6,438 bases of DNA, taken from contig CALYRA010000076.1 of NCBI GenBank assembly GCA_945292135.1, forward strand, positions 1-6,438, given 5' to 3'. The notes below the pieces were generated by a model that made no database searches, was not told where the DNA came from, and saw only the letters and a program-made list of their open reading frames with translations. How positions within the stretch are numbered: the first letter of the stretch is position 1; each line of letters opens with the position of its first letter. The translations under genes and the position numbers were made by a program. The stretch is from an uncultured Dysgonomonas sp. (lineage in GTDB: Bacteria > Bacteroidota > Bacteroidia > Bacteroidales > Dysgonomonadaceae). This document shows, piece by piece, positions 1-6,279 of the stretch.

Positions 1-665
1 CAGCCAAGGCTGTTACTATTCATATGTGGGATAAATCTAAACAATATCTTCAAAAAATGGGGGGAACTATACTCATAGCTTCTGTCATCATTTGGTTTCT
101 GGGTTACTTTCCTCAAAATGAAGAACAATCTAACATATCTGAAGAGCAAATCAGTCTGGTAGAAAAACAATTTGACGAAAAATTAATAGGTGAAGACGAA
201 AAAGAGGCACAGATATCAACTATAGAAGAACAACAAAACATTATTCAACAAGAATCATCATATATTGGACGAATTGGTAAAACAATAGAACCGGTAATGC
301 GTCCATTAGGGTTTGATTGGAAAGTAAGCGTAAGCTTACTCTCAGGCATGGCTGCAAAAGAAATAGTTGTCAGCACTTTAGGAGTTCTTTATACCGGTGA
401 TGGGGATAATCAGGAATCCTTAAAAACCCGCATAGCCAATGATACTCAACCAGATGGAAGTAAAACATTTAACACCTTAAATGTTATAAGTTTATTACTT
501 TTTATATTGATATACTTTCCTTGTATTGCTACAGTTGCAGCGATAAAAGGAGAATCCGGATCTTGGAAGTGGGCTATATTTAATATATTATATTCAACAG
601 TTTTAGCTTGGTTAGTCTCATTCTCAGTATATCAGATTGGTACTTTAATTAACAATTTACTATAA
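1..665 (+). CDS. feoB: Ferrous iron transport protein B, C-terminal part (5' end outside window)
   Basis: FeoB is the inner-membrane Fe2+ permease with a cytoplasmic N-terminal GTPase. Only the last 220 codons are here: the reading frame is open from base 3 and runs through the internal ATG at 24, so that ATG is not a true start. Visible landmarks are an amphipathic run followed by a membrane helix (about 60-113), a long acidic, Gln/Glu-rich soluble stretch (about 114-280), the conserved SGMAAKEIVVSTLG segment (342-383), a helix ending in the conserved FPCIAT motif, whose Cys is a FeoB hallmark (516-533), then AAIKGESGSWKWA and a final helix. The acidic insert is normal for Bacteroidetes FeoB as I know the family. 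The GTPase G1-G5 motifs lie outside the window. The gene ends 24 nt before an intrinsic terminator, so it is probably last in its transcript. Family assignment is firm. Confidence 0.95.
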   Translation, partial: AKAVTIHMWDKSKQYLQKMGGTILIASVIIWFLGYFPQNEEQSNISEEQISLVEKQFDEKLIGEDEKEAQISTIEEQQNIIQQESSYIGRIGKTIEPVMRPLGFDWKVSVSLLSGMAAKEIVVSTLGVLYTGDGDNQESLKTRIANDTQPDGSKTFNTLNVISLLLFILIYFPCIATVAAIKGESGSWKWAIFNILYSTVLAWLVSFSVYQIGTLINNLL

Positions 666-688
666 TTATTTTAACAAGACATAAATTT

Positions 689-715
689 AAGAGGAGACAT
701 CACTCCTCTTTTTTT
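689..715 (+). terminator. Intrinsic terminator after feoB
   Basis: An 8-bp stem (AAGAGGAG at 689-696 pairing with CTCCTCTT at 703-710) encloses a 6-nt loop and is followed by a T tract that continues to 715 and again after a single G. It starts 24 nt after the feoB stop codon. It should separate feoB transcription from susC downstream. Confidence 0.88.
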
Positions 716-742
716 GTCTTTTTAATACAAATCATGTCCTCA

Positions 743-864
743 AAAGTGTTAAAACGCGTATTTTAAAATAATCGCCTCTGTTAAAACACTTTGCCTACGA
801 AAGATTTTAACATTTTACCATAACAAAAAGAAATCAAAATAAACACAAAACAATCATTTTAACA
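743..864. repeat. Cluster of four TGTTAAAA motifs in both orientations
   Basis: TGTTAAAA occurs at 747-754 and 779-786. Its reverse complement TTTTAACA occurs at 805-812 and 857-864. The first two copies share the longer 9-mer TGTTAAAAC. The first copy also forms an inverted repeat, TTAAAA (749-754) with TTTTAA (761-766), around CGCGTA. AAAGTGTT (743-750) is the exact reverse complement of AACACTTT (785-792). Four copies of an 8-mer in about 120 bp suggests protein-binding sites, but low sequence complexity raises the chance level. Another TTTTAACA follows the susD terminator (5718-5725). Confidence 0.4.
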
Positions 865-936
865 CATTCTGAAAATAAAATTATAAACAAAAGTATCAAA
901 ATGTAAACTTTTATATTTTTTTATTATAAAAGACAT

Positions 937-963
937 TTTGTATGTAAAAAAATTGTAATTTCG
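937..963 (+). promoter_or_regulatory. Candidate susC promoter (weak)
   Basis: TAATTTCG at 956-963 differs by one base from the Bacteroidetes -7 consensus TAnnTTTG. A TTTG at 937-940 could be the -33 element, but the spacer is 15 nt instead of the usual 19-21, so the match is imperfect and the promoter may need an activator. If it is used, transcription would begin near 970 and susC would have a leader of more than 100 nt containing the hairpin and the repeats described separately. Confidence 0.35.
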
Positions 964-982
964 CCATTTATAAATCAAATCA

Positions 983-1004
983 ATCAAAAATAATCATTTT
1001 TGAT
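983..1004. promoter_or_regulatory. Perfect 8-bp inverted repeat in the susC leader
   Basis: ATCAAAAA (983-990) and TTTTTGAT (997-1004) are exact reverse complements separated by 6 nt (TAATCA). No T tract follows, so it is not an intrinsic terminator. It may be an operator for a dimeric regulator, or a weak hairpin in the 5' leader if transcription starts near 970. The stem has only two G-C pairs, so a DNA-level role is as likely as an RNA one. Confidence 0.4.
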
Positions 1005-1017
1005 AGCAAAAAGTTAA

Positions 1018-1082
1018 AAGTAGTGTGTGTAATTTTAATAACTAAGTAGTGTTTATAATTTTAAAAATTAAGTAGTGTTTGT
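1018..1082 (+). repeat. 26-bp tandem repeat (2.5 copies) abutting the susC start codon
   Basis: Three copies start at exactly 26-bp intervals: 1018-1043, 1044-1069 and a truncated copy at 1070-1082 that ends immediately before the ATG at 1083. Each begins AAGTAGTGT. The two full copies match at 22 of 26 positions, differing at unit positions 10, 12, 22 and 25. The second half of the unit is A/T-only (TAATTTTAA core). The exact period and the junction with the start codon point to a functional or recently duplicated regulatory/translation-initiation element. No Shine-Dalgarno sequence is present. Confidence 0.8.
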
Positions 1083-4000
1083 ATGAAAAAAAGAGTGATG
1101 TTAATTTTATCCTGCTTATTTTTAAGTATAGGATTGATCGTAGCTCAAACTAAAAGTATCTCTGGTACTGTTATCGACGGTGCGGGAGAATCTGTAATTG
1201 GGGCTTCGGTTGTAGTGAAAGGAACAACTATTGGCGTGTCAACTGACATCGACGGTAGATTCACAATTAATATGCCAACAGATAAAAACATTCTGGTTTT
1301 TTCTCTTATTGGTATGACCACCGTTGAAAAGACAGCATCTCAAGGGATGGAAGTTGTGATGTCTGAGGATGCAAAAAATTTACAAGAGGTTATTGTAACC
1401 GGAGGTTACGGAGTTCGTAAACAAGGTAGCTTCACAGGTGCAGCAGCTCAGATAAATCAAGCAAATATAACTAATAAAAATGACGTCAATGCTATTAAAG
1501 CTTTGGACGGATCCGTACCAGGAATCCAAATGAGTGTAAGTTCTGGACAACCCGGAGCTCCTGCAGATATATACATTCGAGGACGTGGATCAATAAACTC
1601 CGGGACTCAGCCTCTTTATGTTATAGATGGTATGCCCATAAATTCTGACGTTGACAATTTACGTAAAGATGAAGGCATTAAAACGAGCCCGCTATCTACT
1701 ATATCTTCATCAGACATTGAAACTATAACGATATTAAAAGATGCAAGTGCCACTTCTATATATGGATCTAGAGCAGCCAATGGTGTAATATTAATAACAA
1801 CAAAAAAAGGTCAAAGAGGAAAAACATCGGTCAAATTTACGGCTAAGTTAGGTTTTGAAAACGCAACGACCAATAGTCGCTATAAAATCGTACAAGGTAA
1901 AAAAGCAAATGAGTTAACTTCAGAGGCACTCATGAACGATTACTTGACAAATGGCAATAATTCTAGATTTACTGAATATAACAACAAGCTTGGTCTTGGG
2001 CTTTCTCCAACTAATGAGGGCATGTTAGATTTAGTACAAGGTATCATCAATGACAAAGGGCATGCTGTAAGTGATATGTCCAAAACGACAGATTGGTTTG
2101 ATGCTATAACTCGAACCGGCTCATATCAAGAATACGGTGTCGAAGTGCAAGGTGGAGGAAAAGATATATCTGATCCGAGATATTTCTTTTCATATAATTA
2201 TTTAGAAAATGAATCCTTTGTAAAAGGAAAAGATATGTTAAGACATACCTTACGATTCAATTTTGACCAATCACCTACGAAATTTATTAAATATGGTCTA
2301 AATACGAGCCTTGCATATACTAAAGCTAATGCAGGAAATGGTGGTGGATATTATAAGGATCCTATAACAGCTGCTATGAACGGGGCATCTCCTTACGAAG
2401 TTATAAAAACGGATAATGGTGAATTTAATACAAATATGATTGCTGGAGGAAATAATCCGGTTGCTCTTCGTAGTAAGAATGGCGATAAAGATATTTCGAA
2501 ACAATATAAAGTGATAATCAATCCATATGCTCAATTGACACTGCTAGAAAAAGTTGTAGCTATGACCAAATTTGGTTTTGATTATTATAACATAAATGAT
2601 TTCAGTTATTCATCAATGTTTAGTAGTGACGGAGCCAAGAAAAATGGATATGGAGAAAATGGAAATACATATCGCAATACTCTAACATCAACTAATACCA
2701 TCAATTATTTTGATACATTTGAAGATAAACATAATGTTAGCATATTGATTGGACAGGAGGCTCAGGAAACAAAATATAAACAAGAATATCTTGCCGGATC
2801 AAATTATCCAGTAGGATCAATAACAGACATAGGAATAGCCTCTACTCCAATTGGGGCATCTACTGAAAGAGATGAAATGTTACTTGTATCATTCTTTTCT
2901 AACATAGAATATGATTACAACTCAAAATATTATCTCTCAACTAGTTTCCGTTACGATGGTTCATCAAAATTCAGCAAAGATAATCGATGGGCTGCATTTT
3001 GGTCTGTTGGAGGTAAGTATAGAATTACAGAGGAAGATTTTATGAAATCTACTCAAACTTGGTTGAATAATTTAACGCTAAGAGCAAGCTATGGTACAAC
3101 AGGAAACCAAGACGTAGGTAAACCCAATGATGATATTAACAAAAAATGGTACGCTTCTCGAGGACTTTATGGATTTAATGGCTTCAATGATCCATTCACA
3201 TATAATAAACAACCGGGAGCGAGACTTGTTCAATTAAAAAACGACAAGTTGAAATGGGAAACCAAAGATAAATTCAATTTTGGTTTAGATTTTACAGTTT
3301 TAGATATTTTCACATTCGAAGGAAACTATTATGTTGAGCAAACAAAAGATATGCTATTTAGTATGCCTATATCTTTTGTCACAGGTCTTGCTACAGCTTA
3401 TGAAAATATCGGTAAAATGGAGAATAAAGGTTTTGAATTATCCCTGACTACTCAAATATTAAAAAACAAAGATTGGAATTGGTCTGCAACTATTAGCGCT
3501 TCAAAAAACAAAAATGTCGTAAAAAAATTAAGTAATGACGAACCAATTAAAACAACTTATGATATCATTGAAAAAGGGAAACCTCTTACTCAATGGTATT
3601 TGAAAAAATGGGCAGGAGTTGATCCTCAAACAGGCGCTCCTTTATGGTATAAAGGTACAGAGGGGAATGAAGTAACTTCCGAATATAATGAAGCTGGACA
3701 AAGATATTTAGGTAAAGGTACTCCTGATTGGATAGGTTCATTCAGCACAACTGTTAATTACAAAGGAATAGATTTTTCAATTCAATTTAACTATCAACTA
3801 GGTTCAAAGATATATGGAAATAACCTTAGATATGATGAACATATCGGAGGAGGAGATGATTGGCTTACTGGTTATACTTCATGGGTATATGATAATCGTT
3901 GGAAACAACCTGGCGACAATGCAAAAGTTCCAAGATTAATGGCTGGTAATACAAGCAAAGCTAATGCTCATTCATCTAGATTTTTAATGGATGGAGATTA

Positions 4001-4226
4001 TCTTAAAATAAGATCATTAGCTATAGGTTACACATTTCCTAAAAGCTTAATAAGCAAAGCCTATATACAAAATGCCAGAGTTTTCATGAACGCGGAAAAC
4101 CTATATACATTTAGTAGAAGTGATTATCGCGGTTTTGATCCTTCTACCGTAAATTCTAGCGGTATGTCATGGTGGAACTTCCCGTCTTCTCGTAGCTTTG
4201 TTTTTGGTGTGACATTAGGTTTTTAA
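1083..4226 (+). CDS. SusC/RagA-family TonB-dependent outer-membrane transporter
   Basis: This 1047-residue protein should be the outer-membrane barrel that imports a ligand using TonB-ExbBD energy and pairs with the SusD-like lipoprotein encoded next. A signal peptide occupies residues 1-22 (KKR, hydrophobic core, ending VAQ). A carboxypeptidase-regulatory-like beta domain follows at about 26-95 (SGTVIDGAGESVIGASVVVKG). QEVIVTGGYG at 101-110 is the SusC-type TonB-box region. The plug carries PLYVIDGMPI (residues about 178-186) and the SusC/RagA signature ILKDASATSIYGSRAANG (217-234). The rest is a 22-strand-type barrel ending in an aromatic residue (VTLGF), as expected for BAM recognition. 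Length is normal and no frameshift is seen. RagA-like phrases such as WAGVDPQTGAPLWY suggest a RagA-type member; RagA imports peptides in Porphyromonas, so a peptide substrate is possible but is only inferred. The ATG follows the 26-bp repeats directly. Confidence 0.95.
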   Translation: MKKRVMLILSCLFLSIGLIVAQTKSISGTVIDGAGESVIGASVVVKGTTIGVSTDIDGRFTINMPTDKNILVFSLIGMTTVEKTASQGMEVVMSEDAKNLQEVIVTGGYGVRKQGSFTGAAAQINQANITNKNDVNAIKALDGSVPGIQMSVSSGQPGAPADIYIRGRGSINSGTQPLYVIDGMPINSDVDNLRKDEGIKTSPLSTISSSDIETITILKDASATSIYGSRAANGVILITTKKGQRGKTSVKFTAKLGFENATTNSRYKIVQGKKANELTSEALMNDYLTNGNNSRFTEYNNKLGLGLSPTNEGMLDLVQGIINDKGHAVSDMSKTTDWFDAITRTGSYQEYGVEVQGGGKDISDPRYFFSYNYLENESFVKGKDMLRHTLRFNFDQSPTKFIKYGLNTSLAYTKANAGNGGGYYKDPITAAMNGASPYEVIKTDNGEFNTNMIAGGNNPVALRSKNGDKDISKQYKVIINPYAQLTLLEKVVAMTKFGFDYYNINDFSYSSMFSSDGAKKNGYGENGNTYRNTLTSTNTINYFDTFEDKHNVSILIGQEAQETKYKQEYLAGSNYPVGSITDIGIASTPIGASTERDEMLLVSFFSNIEYDYNSKYYLSTSFRYDGSSKFSKDNRWAAFWSVGGKYRITEEDFMKSTQTWLNNLTLRASYGTTGNQDVGKPNDDINKKWYASRGLYGFNGFNDPFTYNKQPGARLVQLKNDKLKWETKDKFNFGLDFTVLDIFTFEGNYYVEQTKDMLFSMPISFVTGLATAYENIGKMENKGFELSLTTQILKNKDWNWSATISASKNKNVVKKLSNDEPIKTTYDIIEKGKPLTQWYLKKWAGVDPQTGAPLWYKGTEGNEVTSEYNEAGQRYLGKGTPDWIGSFSTTVNYKGIDFSIQFNYQLGSKIYGNNLRYDEHIGGGDDWLTGYTSWVYDNRWKQPGDNAKVPRLMAGNTSKANAHSSRFLMDGDYLKIRSLAIGYTFPKSLISKAYIQNARVFMNAENLYTFSRSDYRGFDPSTVNSSGMSWWNFPSSRSFVFGVTLGF

Positions 4227-4245
4227 GAAGATTAAATAAGTAAAT

Positions 4246-5670
4246 ATGAAAAGAATATTATATACAATTATATTATCGTTTAGTGTAGTATTTCTTAATA
4301 CTTCTTGTGATTTTGACACAAGAAGCTATATGAATATTGATAGCGAAAATGCTTTTATTACTGCAAAAGATGTAACAAATGGTACTAATGGTTCATATAG
4401 TGCTTTAGGCGCATATAGATTTTACGGAACTAATATACTTGCTATGGGAGATATGTCTACAGATATTTCTGCGGGTACTTCCGGTGGACATTATATATCA
4501 TTTAGTAGTTGGTCTATTCTTGATAGCCAAGAAGAGTTAAAAGAAACATGGGATTATGGTTATAAAGTTGTTAGTAATACAACACGTACAATTATAGGAG
4601 GTAAGAAACTATTAAATCAAAACGTTTCAGGCGCTTCAACAATAGAAATGGGTATAGCTGAAAGTTATGCCTTAAGAGCTTTAGCGTATCATACTTTAGT
4701 AAACTATTTTTCCTTTCCATATCATGAAGGTACAGAAAACTTAGGCTTAGCTCTTCTTACAAATAAACCTTTAGAGAAAAAGGAACCCATAAAACGTTCA
4801 ACTGTAGGGGAAACATACACACTTATTCTTAATGATATAGCCTCAGCAAAACAATATTTAGCTGATGCTATATCACATGGAGCAACTGCAAAAAATGAGT
4901 TCTATATGAATGAAGCGGCAATATACGCACTCGAAGCAAGGGTTAAAATGTCGATGCATGATTACGCCGGAGCAAAATCAGCTGCTCAAAAAGCGCTTCA
5001 ATTAAAGAACGCAAAAGATATTTCTAATGCTAAATATGTAGAAAAATGGTCTAGTTTAGAAATTACAGATGAAGATATATTCACTATTTCTAAAAGTTTA
5101 GATGATAATTTATCATCAAACTCAATAAATACTCTTTATGGAACATATAAGGCGGAAGTTAAAAAAACTCTTATTGACGTATTTAATAAAACATCAGATA
5201 TCCGATACATCGAGTTGATATCTGATAATCACCCTAAAAAATTTGACGGTATAAATGGGTCTGATGATACAAACAACTTACCTGTATTTCGTGTAGCCGA
5301 AATGTATTTAATCATAGCTGAAGCAGAAGCCCGTTCTAACAATATAATTCCTGCGCAAGAAGCGCTCTTCCATACAGCTCGTCGTGATGCTTCAATAACA
5401 TCTAGTGCTTCTCTTCCAAATACTCAAAACGGGCTCATCGACTTCATTTCTAAAGAATATATGAGAGAGTTTTTCCAAGAAGGAGTTCGTTATTTTTATT
5501 TACGTCGTACAAATGAGCCAATAACTGTTGGATATGGATCAAATGCGGTTTCAAATTTTGATATTTCAAAATTTGTTTATCCTATTCCATCCAAAGAAAT
5601 TAATGCTCCTGGAGGAGTATCTCAACAAAATGAAGGTTGGGCTGATAGGTTACCTTCAAATAACAAATAA
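4246..5670 (+). CDS. SusD/RagB-family outer-membrane lipoprotein
   Basis: This 474-residue protein should be the surface-exposed lid that binds ligand over the SusC barrel. Its start lies 19 nt after the susC stop, with no terminator or promoter between, so the two are co-transcribed. The N-terminus is a lipoprotein signal with lipobox LNTSC and Cys at residue 21. The following D-F-D is acidic, like the lipoprotein export signal used for surface display in Bacteroidetes. SusD-family helical (TPR-like) landmarks are YALRALAYHTLVNYF, EARVKMSMHDYAGA, FRVAEMYLIIAEAEA (about 348-362) and YMREFFQEGVRYFYLRR (about 405-421), then the C-terminal YPIPSKEI (about 445-452). It is somewhat short for the family but complete. 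The binding-site residues cannot be read off, so the substrate is unknown. A strong terminator directly follows. Confidence 0.94.
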   Translation: MKRILYTIILSFSVVFLNTSCDFDTRSYMNIDSENAFITAKDVTNGTNGSYSALGAYRFYGTNILAMGDMSTDISAGTSGGHYISFSSWSILDSQEELKETWDYGYKVVSNTTRTIIGGKKLLNQNVSGASTIEMGIAESYALRALAYHTLVNYFSFPYHEGTENLGLALLTNKPLEKKEPIKRSTVGETYTLILNDIASAKQYLADAISHGATAKNEFYMNEAAIYALEARVKMSMHDYAGAKSAAQKALQLKNAKDISNAKYVEKWSSLEITDEDIFTISKSLDDNLSSNSINTLYGTYKAEVKKTLIDVFNKTSDIRYIELISDNHPKKFDGINGSDDTNNLPVFRVAEMYLIIAEAEARSNNIIPAQEALFHTARRDASITSSASLPNTQNGLIDFISKEYMREFFQEGVRYFYLRRTNEPITVGYGSNAVSNFDISKFVYPIPSKEINAPGGVSQQNEGWADRLPSNNK

Positions 5671-5683
5671 AACATTACCAGAT

Positions 5684-5716
5684 AAAAAAAGAGGATTTGA
5701 CAAATCCTCTTTTTTT
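5684..5716 (+). terminator. Strong intrinsic terminator after susD, possibly bidirectional
   Basis: A perfect 15-bp stem (5684-5698 with 5702-5716) encloses the 3-nt loop GAC. It consists of an A7 run, GAGG and ATTT on the left arm and the exact complement on the right, ending in T7. The right arm's T run serves as the U tract on the + strand and the left arm's A run does so on the - strand, so it could stop transcription both ways. It lies 13 nt after the susD stop and ends the susCD unit. Confidence 0.93.
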
Positions 5717-5735
5717 ATTTTAACACTATATTAGT

Positions 5736-5775
5736 TTAATTATATATATAGTAATTAATATGTTTATTACATTTG
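5736..5775 (+). promoter_or_regulatory. Candidate promoter and operator for the small feo-associated gene
   Basis: TACATTTG at 5768-5775 is a perfect match to the Bacteroidetes -7 box TAnnTTTG, but it ends only 4 nt before the ATG at 5780, so a transcript from it would be leaderless or nearly so. No TTTG lies at the expected -33 distance. That place (near 5747) is the centre of a 7-bp inverted repeat, TTAATTA (5736-5742) and TAATTAA (5752-5758), around an alternating TA run. The repeat may be an operator or only low-complexity DNA. Confidence 0.4.
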
Positions 5776-5779
5776 ATGT

Positions 5780-5944
5780 ATGAATTGGCAAGAAATGGTT
5801 GTTTATATAATATTAATAGCAACATTAATTGTTATTGGATATAAGTTATACAAGTTCTTTTTTTCTAAAAGCCAAGGAAAAAAATCTTGCGGATGCTCAA
5901 ATTGTCATTGCTCATCAAGCAATAAAAAGATAAAAATATTGTAA
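5780..5944 (+). CDS. FeoB-associated Cys-rich membrane protein (54 residues)
   Basis: Translation from the ATG at 5780 gives 54 residues beginning MNWQEMVVYI, with one membrane helix (about residues 7-20), then YKLYKFFFSK, a short basic linker and a cysteine cluster C37-G-C39-S-N-C42-H-C44, followed by a Ser/Lys tail. This matches the small family usually annotated as FeoB-associated Cys-rich membrane protein (formerly the virus attachment protein p12 family), which is typically encoded just after feoB in Bacteroidetes and Firmicutes. The CxCxxCxC pattern suggests binding of iron or another metal near the FeoB pore, but its biochemical role is not established. Here it is separated from feoB by the susCD unit and two terminators, so it must be expressed separately. 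An overlapping ATG at 5776 is in another frame and opens only a 22-codon frame. It is too short for ordinary gene callers to report reliably. Confidence 0.85.
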   Translation: MNWQEMVVYIILIATLIVIGYKLYKFFFSKSQGKKSCGCSNCHCSSSNKKIKIL

Positions 5945-5950
5945 TTTTAT

Positions 5951-5981
5951 TTTGAACTTTAAAATATTATTACAACCTTTG
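5951..5981 (+). promoter_or_regulatory. Candidate promoter of the structured RNA
   Basis: TTTG at 5951-5954 (-33) and AACCTTTG at 5974-5981 (-7; one mismatch to TAnnTTTG) are separated by 19 nt, the normal Bacteroidetes spacing. Transcription would begin about 6-9 nt downstream, near 5987-5990, just before the lower closing stem of the RNA. The -33 element lies only 6 nt past the stop codon of the small Cys-rich gene. Confidence 0.55.
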
Positions 5982-5986
5982 ACATA

Positions 5987-6218
5987 GAGAATAGAACGAA
6001 ATTAGTCGTATTGGTTGATTGGGAAACTCATCAGTTAATAAAATACCGAGACAAGCGTTCAATTCTGATGGCGGGCCACACCTTTCGGGGTTGTCTTTGA
6101 CACCGTGGATTACAAAGGAACTGAAGCACTCAAATCCTGTTTTATGGGGTTTCGTCTACATCTTACCAATACGACATTCTATACAAAGGGAGCTAAATTT
6201 AGCTTCCTTTGCTTTTTT
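5987..6218 (+). ncRNA. Probable structured small RNA, 6S-like (Bacteroidales-1 / ssrS candidate)
   Basis: The region has no credible protein but shows strong long-range pairing: 6005-6015 (GTCGTATTGGT) is the exact reverse complement of 6165-6175. A lower 6-bp stem extends it (5991-5996 with 6177-6182) after an asymmetric loop. Inside are a small hairpin with a GAAA loop (6016-6033), a 6-bp stem (6047-6052 with 6149-6154, one G-U), a hairpin with a TTT loop (6092-6102) and an alternative hairpin (6132-6137 with 6147-6152). A long closing stem around a large, partly open centre, about 170 nt across, is the architecture of 6S RNA, the regulator that traps RNA polymerase holoenzyme. It has a plausible promoter upstream and an intrinsic terminator directly after. 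I do not recognise the primary sequence, so the 6S name is inference; a pyrE leader attenuator is the main alternative. The 5' end is estimated. Confidence 0.6.
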
Positions 6219-6219
6219 C
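6184..6219 (+). terminator. Intrinsic terminator of the structured RNA
   Basis: A 28-nt near-perfect palindrome at 6184-6211 (left arm CAAAGGGAGCTAAA, right arm TTTAGCTTCCTTTG; one G-U pair at 6190/6205) can form a hairpin of about 12 pairs with an AT loop, followed by CTTTTTTC. The T tract is only on the downstream + side. It starts 2 nt after the lower closing stem of the RNA and therefore marks its 3' end. Confidence 0.85.
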
Positions 6220-6271
6220 AATATTTGAAGAGTTTATTTTATTTATATTATATATCTCGACCCTTTTTATG

Positions 6272-6279
6272 TATCTTTG
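6272..6279 (+). promoter_or_regulatory. pyrE promoter, -7 box
   Basis: TATCTTTG is a perfect match to the Bacteroidetes -7 consensus TAnnTTTG. It lies after the RNA terminator and 47 nt before the pyrE ATG, giving a leader of about 40 nt. The expected -33 position (near 6250) is A/T-only with no TTTG, which is common in this phylum. Confidence 0.6.

Larger units (their letters stand above)
666..1082. other. 417-bp intergenic region between feoB and susC, no gene seen
   Basis: No convincing open reading frame or tRNA is visible on either strand. Beyond the feoB terminator, the region is strongly A/T-rich and holds a cluster of repeated 8-mers (747-864), a weak promoter candidate (937-963), a perfect inverted repeat (983-1004) and a 26-bp tandem repeat up to the susC ATG. 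It is long for a simple promoter region and probably carries the regulatory input for susCD, since no dedicated regulator gene lies nearby in the window. Confidence 0.7.

Noticed and set aside
114..280. Acidic, Gln/Glu-rich insert in FeoB as a novel domain
   Set aside because: Bacteroidetes FeoB proteins commonly carry such a soluble charged stretch before the PVMRPLGFDWK segment, so it is ordinary for the family.
743..792. Invertible promoter flanked by AAAGTGTT/AACACTTT
   Set aside because: Phase-variable promoters in Bacteroidales have longer arms and a larger invertible segment. These 8-bp arms enclose only 34 bp and there is no recombinase gene in the window.
666..1082. Fur box or metal-responsive riboswitch in the feoB-susC region
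   Set aside because: I looked for a Fur-type GATAAT palindrome and for conserved riboswitch cores. Only A/T-rich partial similarity was found, which is not enough to call.
1018..1082. CRISPR array
   Set aside because: The 26-bp units are contiguous with no spacers, only 2.5 copies are present, and there are no cas genes.
2298..2534. 78-codon open frame on the - strand inside susC
   Set aside because: It is antisense to a conserved susC barrel region, has no promoter or family pattern, and is a typical shadow.
5528..5734. 68-codon open frame overlapping the susD end
   Set aside because: It is a shifted-frame shadow of susD that continues through the susD terminator.
5987..6218. tmRNA, RNase P RNA, SRP RNA or tRNA as the identity of the structured RNA
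   Set aside because: There is no tRNA-like acceptor end with CCA or T-loop, no RNase P GAGGAAAGTC-type core and no SRP GGAAGCAG-type loop. The length is also wrong for tmRNA and RNase P.
6019..6228. 69-codon open frame on the + strand
   Set aside because: It starts at a TTG inside the closing stem region and overlaps the structured RNA and its terminator. The protein has no recognisable pattern and frames here are explained by the RNA.
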